Assembly: GCA_964579825.1 (NCBI GenBank)
Contig: CAZOHT010000010.1
Span: 1 to 64,000 of the forward strand
Reading direction: 5' to 3'
Length of the DNA stretch: 64,000 bases
Source of the DNA: SPCO01 sp964579825
Lineage (GTDB): Bacteria; Chloroflexota; Limnocylindria; Limnocylindrales; CSP1-4
Below, piece by piece: positions 59,438-64,000 of the stretch (positions are counted from its first letter, which is position 1; every line of letters begins with the position of its first letter). Under the pieces are notes generated by a model that was given only the letters and a program-made list of their open reading frames with translations, was not told the DNA's origin and did not search any database. The translations under genes were made by a program, and so were the position numbers.

Positions 59438-60367
59438 GTGGCGCATCGTCCACCCCTCGCGGCGCCGGTCGCTCGTGCCGTCGTGACGGGCGGGGCCGGG
59501 TTCGTCGGAAGTCACCTCGTCGATCGACTGACCCGCGACGGCGTTGCCGTCCTCGTCGTCGATGACCTGTCGACCGGGCGGATGGACAACCTGCCGTCCA
59601 GCGTGACCCTCGAGGAGGTCGACATCGCGACCGACGAACTCGAGGCCATGTTCCGCCGCTGGCGTCCGGACGTCGTCTTCCACCTGGCGGCGCAAGCCAG
59701 TGTCCCGCTCTCGCTGAAGGACCCGATGCGTGACCTGGCCGTCAACGTCGTCGGGACCCATCGCGTCGCCTCGTCGGCACGCCTGGCTGGCGCCGAACGA
59801 CTCGTGTTCGTGTCGTCTGGTGGTGCCATCTACGGCGAGACGTCGCGACCAGCGACGGAACGAACGACCCCGAAGCCGTCCTCCTACTACGGGGTCCACA
59901 AGCTCGCCGCCGAGGGCCATGTCAGCCTGTGTGGGATCCCGTTCGCGATCGCGCGGCCGTCGAATATCTATGGGCCTATCCAGACCGGAGGTCTCGACGG
60001 GGCGGTCGTCGCAGCGTTCGTGGAGGCTGCGAGCTCCACGGGCTCGATCCGGATCGACGGCGATGGGTCGCAGACGCGCGACTTCGTCGACGCCCGCGAT
60101 GCGGTCGAGGCATTACTCCTGCTCGCCGACCAGGACACGCCTGTCGGGACCTGGAACATCGCCTCCGGGCGGCGTGTCTCGATCACCGAGCTAGCCGACT
60201 TGGTGGAAGCGGCACTTGGCCGTCCGCTCATTCGCACGTCCTCGTCGAGCCGGCCCGGCGACGTCCAGCACTCGTCCGTCTCGAGTACGAAGCTTCGGCG
60301 GCTCGGCTGGCGGCCGCGGCGCGACCTGGCCACCGGCGTGCGCGAACTGATCGCCCTTCGCGCCTGA
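59438..60367 (+). CDS. NAD-dependent epimerase/dehydratase (GalE-like)
   Basis: A 309-residue extended SDR. The NAD site is AVVTGGAGFVGSHLVDRL, the catalytic Ser is in VFVSSGGAIYGE, and the Tyr/Lys motif is YYGVHK. ARPSNIYGP, RDFVDARDAVEAL and WNIASGRRVSITELADLVE are standard for UDP-glucose/UDP-N-acetylglucosamine 4-epimerases. The GTG start lies one base after the polymerase stop. It should supply an activated sugar for the exopolysaccharide. Confidence 0.9.
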   Translation: MAHRPPLAAPVARAVVTGGAGFVGSHLVDRLTRDGVAVLVVDDLSTGRMDNLPSSVTLEEVDIATDELEAMFRRWRPDVVFHLAAQASVPLSLKDPMRDLAVNVVGTHRVASSARLAGAERLVFVSSGGAIYGETSRPATERTTPKPSSYYGVHKLAAEGHVSLCGIPFAIARPSNIYGPIQTGGLDGAVVAAFVEAASSTGSIRIDGDGSQTRDFVDARDAVEALLLLADQDTPVGTWNIASGRRVSITELADLVEAALGRPLIRTSSSSRPGDVQHSSVSSTKLRRLGWRPRRDLATGVRELIALRA

Positions 60368-60617
60368 CCGATCCACACGGGACTGCCGCGTCCGCGACGT
60401 GATCCGCAGAGGCAGGCTACACTGGTGCCCGCAGGCATCACATTTGCCTCGCAGGGACCGGCCCCATCGGGACCCCACCCGATCGACGTCCCACGACCCC
60501 CAAGCCCCGCGTAGGTCCTGGCTCCGGCGAGGCTGCGACCTGCCCGAGGATCCTCGCACCCTGGCGCTCACCGCCACGGTCAAGACTCTGGGACCGGGCG
60601 TCGCCATGCGACACCAC

Positions 60618-60692
60618 CCGGCCCTCGAAGCACACCCGTCGCGAGGCGGGGCCGCAAAGCCACGGGACCCCCAGGGTCAGCCGGGCTGCCGG
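60618..60692 (+). ncRNA. Cyclic di-GMP-I riboswitch (GEMM class I)
   Basis: P1 closes with CCGGC (60618-60622) pairing with GCCGG (60688-60692). Next come GCACACC, a short stem capped by a GCGA tetraloop (60641-60644), the near-invariant CGCAAAGCC (60653-60661), a variable hairpin with GGGACCCCCAGGGTC, and the 3' consensus AGCCGGGCTGCCG. These match the c-di-GMP-I aptamer in order and spacing. AAGGAG, the ribosome-binding site of the beta-helix gene, begins one base after P1, so ligand could control translation. The 250 bp upstream (60368-60617) hold the likely promoter but nothing else that I recognise. Confidence 0.8.
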
Positions 60693-60708
60693 AAGGAGTA
60701 CCGATCGC

Positions 60709-62157
60709 ATGCATCGGGACACGTTCAACCGGGTCGACGAGACCCCCACGCCGCTCCCCACCCAGTCCGTTCGACGGCCCCGGCCGGTGCGTCGGCGGGC
60801 GATCGGCGTCGTCGCACTCGTGTTGCTGGCCCTCGTCGGATCGACCGTCGAAGTGTTCGCCGGTGCCGCCTCGGGCGGCCTGGTGAACCCGGAGACCACG
60901 ACCCAGGAGGCTACGACGTCCGTCACGTCGTACCAGGAAGGCAGCGCCAGGATCACCTACAACGGTCGCTGGGCGAACGCGTCATACAGTGGCTACTCGG
61001 GCGGACTTGCCCGCGGTTCGATCCAGCGCAACGCCGGAGCGACGTTCGCGTTCACCGGCAAGAGCGTCTCCTGGGTCGGGCCGGTCGGTCCGACGCGAGG
61101 CGCGGCAAAGGTCTATGTCGACGGGACCTACGTCAAGACCGTCAGCACATACGCCAGCCGATTCGTCGCATCAAAGACCCTCTTCAGCAAGGCCTTCACG
61201 ACGTCCGGGGCCCACACCCTGCGCATCGTCGTCGTGGCGACGACCGGTCACCCCCTGGTCGCCATCGACAAGTTCACCGTGAGCTCGACGAGCACCACAA
61301 CGGCGCCGGTGGCTCCGACCACGACCGGAACCACGGTCACGGTGACCTCGATCCCGGCCCTGCTGACCGCCCTGGATAACAACAACGTGGGCCAGATCAT
61401 CGTGAAGAACGGGACCTATCGCATCAGTCCGTCCAACCAGACCGCCTCGAACTCGCTATGGATCGGCGGGCGCTTCGCGGACCGGACCAGGCCGATCGTC
61501 GTTCGAGCGGAGACGCGCGGTGGCGTGATCTTCGATGGCGGGGGCGGATCGAGCTTCGGCGGTCTGAGCTTCGAGGATGGGGCCCATCATCAGACCTGGG
61601 ATGGCTTCACATTCGCGAACATGGCGGCGACGGAGACCGGGATCATCGAGGTCGGCGGGTACGTGCCGCGCCGAGCGCCCCACAACATCATCGTGCGCAA
61701 CATCGTGATCAAGAGCTCATGCACGGGCCGGGCAACGACCTCGAGTGGGCGGAGCTGGGATCATGGGATCTACATCGCCCATGCGCTCAAGACAGGTCCG
61801 TATACCCTCCGATTCGAGAACATCACGGTGGACGGGCGCGGCGGCCTCGCCAGTGCGGTCCACTTCTACCACAGCACGTCGGAGGCCCCGAACGCCTCCA
61901 GCGTCGTCGTCCGAGGACTGCACGTGACGGGCACCCAGCAGGCCGTCATCCTGTGGGATTCGACCCTGCGGAACATCACGATCGACGACGTGGATGTCAA
62001 CGGGGCCCTCGGCTACGCCATCCGCTACGAGGGGGCCGGATCATCCGGCATCATCCTGTCTAACATCACCACGAGGAACTCCGGCTACCAGGGGTTCTAC
62101 AGCACGCAGGGCTCGAAGCCGGCCGGCGTCACGTTCATCAACAACAGCTTCAACTGA
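60709..62157 (+). CDS. Secreted beta-helix protein with jelly-roll-like N-terminal domain
   Basis: A 482-residue exported protein. A long basic N-terminus and helix (IGVVALVLLALVGSTVEVFA) precede a beta-sandwich of about 120 residues (SYQEGSARITYNGRWANASY, VSWVGPVGPTRGAAKVYVDG, TSGAHTLRIVVVAT) that looks like a carbohydrate-binding domain. A Thr-rich linker follows, then a parallel beta-helix strongly similar to the protein at 56202 (RISPSNQTASNSLWIGG, GRSWDHGIYIAHALKTG, VDGRGGLASAVHFYHS). The gene is preceded by a c-di-GMP riboswitch and a strong GGAAGGAG, so secretion of this polysaccharide-active or matrix protein is probably tied to biofilm signalling. Confidence 0.87.
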   Translation: MHRDTFNRVDETPTPLPTQSVRRPRPVRRRAIGVVALVLLALVGSTVEVFAGAASGGLVNPETTTQEATTSVTSYQEGSARITYNGRWANASYSGYSGGLARGSIQRNAGATFAFTGKSVSWVGPVGPTRGAAKVYVDGTYVKTVSTYASRFVASKTLFSKAFTTSGAHTLRIVVVATTGHPLVAIDKFTVSSTSTTTAPVAPTTTGTTVTVTSIPALLTALDNNNVGQIIVKNGTYRISPSNQTASNSLWIGGRFADRTRPIVVRAETRGGVIFDGGGGSSFGGLSFEDGAHHQTWDGFTFANMAATETGIIEVGGYVPRRAPHNIIVRNIVIKSSCTGRATTSSGRSWDHGIYIAHALKTGPYTLRFENITVDGRGGLASAVHFYHSTSEAPNASSVVVRGLHVTGTQQAVILWDSTLRNITIDDVDVNGALGYAIRYEGAGSSGIILSNITTRNSGYQGFYSTQGSKPAGVTFINNSFN

Positions 62158-62177
62158 GAGTCGCCCAGGACTCTCAG
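62154..62177 (+). terminator. Hairpin terminator overlapping the beta-helix stop codon
   Basis: CTGAGAGTC and GACTCTCAG form a perfect 9-bp stem with a 6-base loop. The TGA stop lies in the 5' arm. It is followed by CCAATATGCC rather than a T-run, so it may be a weak terminator or mRNA-stabilising hairpin. Confidence 0.5.
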
Positions 62178-62254
62178 CCAATATGCCCCGATGTGCCTTG
62201 CAGGCACGCCGGGGCAGGACTGGGGTCGGATTGGGTTCGCGCTCTGGACCGTTG

Positions 62255-63496
62255 ATCGCCGATACGGAGCGGCCACGCCTCCGCATCGCCATGGCCCTCT
62301 ATTCCACCCTCGACCATGACAGTCGGGTCCTGCGGGAGGCTGGCAGTCTGGCTGCGGCCGGCCACGACGTCACCGTCTACTGCCTCGCCTGGGCCGGCAC
62401 CACCGAGGTCTCCTTCCGCGTCGTCACGCATCGACCGGATCGCTCAAGCGTCCTGCCGGATGCCAGCAGCTCGTTCCACCGTGGTGGTCGTGTCGGTCCG
62501 CTCCGCCGACTGACACGCCTGGCCGGATGGATGAGCGGCTACATCCGGAACATCCGGGCGTGGGGCAGCTGGATCGTCGAGGACGCCGGAGCCGTCGACG
62601 CCTGGCACGCGCATGACCTTCCAGGGCTGATCGCCATCGGACCTCGCGTCCGCTCCGGTGCGGCCCTCGTGTACGACAGCCACGAGATCTTCCTCGAGGC
62701 GGGCACGGCGACCCGCCTTCCGGGTCCGGTGCGTCGACTCCTGGCCGCGTACGAGCGACGACTCGTCCGCCGCGTCGATGCGATGGTGACTGTCAACGAG
62801 GCCTACGCCGGCGTCCTCGAGAAGCGGCTCGCCCCACGCCGCATGGTGATCGTTCGGAACTGCCCGCCGCGCTGGCAGCCGACGGCCGATGGCGCTCCTC
62901 GGCTGCGGGCATCGGCCGGGCTCGCCGACGATGTCCCGCTCATCCTGTACCACGGGTCCCTCGCGGCCGATCGCGGCATCGAGCAGTCGGTCGCCGCCCT
63001 GTCCGGACCTGGCATGGAGGATGTCCATCTGGCGTTACTGGGCTTTGGGAACGTCGACCGACTCGGCATCGATGGTGCTCCGGCGTCGGCTCGCGTCCAT
63101 CGGGTCGAGGCCGTGTCGCCGGCGGAGTTGCTGGGGTGGGTCTCGGAAGCCGACGTCGATGTCATGCCCCTCCAGCGGTCCAGCCTCAATCATTGGCTAT
63201 GCACGCCGAACAAGCTGTGGGAGAGCCTCGCAGCTGGAGTCCCCGTGGTGGTGAGCGACTTCCCCGTGATGCGCAGGATCGTCATGGACGACCCGGGGGG
63301 ACCTCTGGGCGCCGTCTGCGATCCGGCCGACCCGGCGTCGCTCGCGGTCGCTGTCCGTTCGCTCCTCGACAGGCCGCCATCTGACCGTGCGGTGCTGCGG
63401 GCCCGGTGTCGCGCCGCTGCAGCCGAGCGCTGGAACTGGGAGACGGAGTCCGCTCGCCTGATCGACCTCTATGGCGACCTGGGCCGCACAGGGTAG
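62255..63496 (+). CDS. Glycosyltransferase family 4-like protein
   Basis: A GT-B fold glycosyltransferase of about 413 aa. The N-terminal Rossmann half starts RLRIAMALYSTLDHDSRVLR and has AGHDVTVYCLAW and AWHAHDLPGLIAIG. YDSHEIFLEAGTATRLPGP is typical of the family. The C-terminal half has LILYHGSLAADRGIEQSV, the donor-binding LCTPNKLWESLAAGVPVVVS and the final cross-over helix. The start is uncertain: ATG 62291 would cut the first strand, so TTG 62255 or ATG 62183 is needed. It should add a sugar to the lipid-linked exopolysaccharide unit. Confidence 0.87.
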   Translation: MADTERPRLRIAMALYSTLDHDSRVLREAGSLAAAGHDVTVYCLAWAGTTEVSFRVVTHRPDRSSVLPDASSSFHRGGRVGPLRRLTRLAGWMSGYIRNIRAWGSWIVEDAGAVDAWHAHDLPGLIAIGPRVRSGAALVYDSHEIFLEAGTATRLPGPVRRLLAAYERRLVRRVDAMVTVNEAYAGVLEKRLAPRRMVIVRNCPPRWQPTADGAPRLRASAGLADDVPLILYHGSLAADRGIEQSVAALSGPGMEDVHLALLGFGNVDRLGIDGAPASARVHRVEAVSPAELLGWVSEADVDVMPLQRSSLNHWLCTPNKLWESLAAGVPVVVSDFPVMRRIVMDDPGGPLGAVCDPADPASLAVAVRSLLDRPPSDRAVLRARCRAAAAERWNWETESARLIDLYGDLGRTG

Positions 63497-63538
63497 CGCC
63501 GTGCGTTCCGCCCATCGACGCGGTCCGCGCCTCCCGAG

Positions 63539-64000
63539 TCAGCCGCGCTTCGACATCCGATAGGCCACATCCTCACGGATCCGTGCGACGTCGTCGCGCA
63601 GATTGCCCATGCGATCCGCCTGCCACGACCGAGGGTGGATGAGGAGATAGACGACACGCTCCCCGCGATCGATGGCCGAGTACGGATCGCCATGCATCCA
63701 CTGGTCGGGGTAGAGCAGGTCGCGATGGTAGCTGGTCACGGTCTGGAGGAACGACTCGTCATAGGTTTCGAGCCGCACGCCCATGCTGCCACGGAAGGCG
63801 GGGTCCGCCAGGATCTCGGTGTTCTTCACTTCGAGTCGCCGGTTCAGGAAGTCGCCGTGTGAGGCGACGACCGACATCGGGAGCCCGGTCACGCGCCTGA
63901 GCCGCGCGATGTTCACGGCGAACCGTTCGCGCGCCTCCGGGATCAGGGCTCGGGCGGCCGCGGTGGTCCGCGGACGCCGGTCCTTGGCGACGGTGGCCAA
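63539..64000 (-). CDS. Polysaccharide-deacetylase-like protein, 5' partial
   Basis: The frame reaches the window edge, so 153 C-terminal residues are seen. VTGLPMSVVASHGDFLNRRL, SFLQTVTSYHRDLLYPDQWM and VVYLLIHPRSWQADRM resemble the last strands of NodB-like proteins, where the HPxxW motif closes the metal and substrate site. The TTG at the very edge is unlikely to be the real start. It converges with the glycosyltransferase gene and fits with polysaccharide modification. Confidence 0.6.
   Translation of the reverse strand: MATVAKDRRPRTTAAARALIPEARERFAVNIARLRRVTGLPMSVVASHGDFLNRRLEVKNTEILADPAFRGSMGVRLETYDESFLQTVTSYHRDLLYPDQWMHGDPYSAIDRGERVVYLLIHPRSWQADRMGNLRDDVARIREDVAYRMSKRG

Noticed and set aside
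60709..62157. Second riboswitch in front of the paralogous beta-helix gene at 56202
   Set aside because: The leader 56040-56201 has no CGCAAAGCC or AGCCGGG-type elements, so only the later paralogue appears to be under c-di-GMP control.
1..64000. rRNA, tRNA, insertion sequences, prophage or integrase genes
   Set aside because: I looked for these and saw no transposase or integrase motifs, no terminal inverted repeats flanking a gene, and no cloverleaf-like sequences that I could support.

Overview
The window is 64 kb of very GC-rich, densely packed bacterial DNA. Genes often overlap by 1-13 bases (ATGA, GTGA, TTGA junctions) and GTG or TTG starts are common. It contains no rRNA, tRNA or CRISPR array that I can recognise. 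Two 100-base runs of N (11383-11482 and 22803-22902) mark it as a draft scaffold, probably a metagenome bin. High GC, lipoprotein and membrane gene style, DUF5666 and helix-hairpin lipoproteins, an ACC deaminase and a MoaD-MoaE fusion would suit a soil or freshwater Chloroflexota (Limnocylindria-like) or a deep actinobacterial relative. That placement is inference only.

Region 1 (0-14.7 kb) is mostly catabolic and housekeeping. It holds the end of an FMN-binding protein, ACC deaminase (acdS) with agmatine deiminase (aguA), several small stress or regulatory proteins (YCII, DUF1059-TfoX fusion, ArsR-SRPBCC pair), and a PaaK-like CoA ligase with enoyl-CoA hydratase. Two short-repeat arrays follow, then a TlpA/CcdA thiol-redox pair, a PLP decarboxylase, an MMPL exporter and a VapC/Phd-type toxin-antitoxin pair. 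Region 2 (14.7-31.6 kb) has a lipid-modification operon (SRPBCC, FAD amine-oxidase-like protein, DUF1365, Cfa, with a divergent SDR), an ArsR-SulP unit, phosphoglucomutase, a glutaredoxin broken by a 19-bp duplication, an amidohydrolase, DoxX, GlgX, a helix-hairpin lipoprotein and an MttB-family methyltransferase.

Region 3 (31.7-42.9 kb) centres on an OmpR-type two-component system. Four other 11-bp-spaced direct repeats resemble the repeat in front of its own response regulator gene, which suggests a local regulon including an HtrA-type protease, a DUF5666 surface protein and the helix-hairpin lipoprotein. It also contains an orphan lysine 5,6-aminomutase alpha-like protein, an M55 aminopeptidase, a fused MoaD-MoaE, an O-methyltransferase, an unknown eight-helix membrane protein and a beta-lactamase-fold hydrolase.

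Region 4 (43-64 kb) is the most unusual. A seven-gene operon (44.4-53.0 kb) encodes a carrier protein, an acyl-CoA-dehydrogenase-like flavoprotein, an amino acid:[carrier protein] ligase (a truncated seryl-tRNA-synthetase relative), a DUF1839 protein, a GH2 glycosidase-like protein, a tandem alpha/beta hydrolase with a Cys nucleophile, and a methyltransferase. Together they look like a non-ribosomal aminoacyl-carrier pathway of unknown product. An HpaB/HpaC-like monooxygenase pair follows. An exopolysaccharide set comes next: beta-helix protein, Wzz, Wzy/WaaL, epimerase, then a second beta-helix gene preceded by a well-matched cyclic-di-GMP-I riboswitch, a glycosyltransferase and a partial polysaccharide-deacetylase-like gene.
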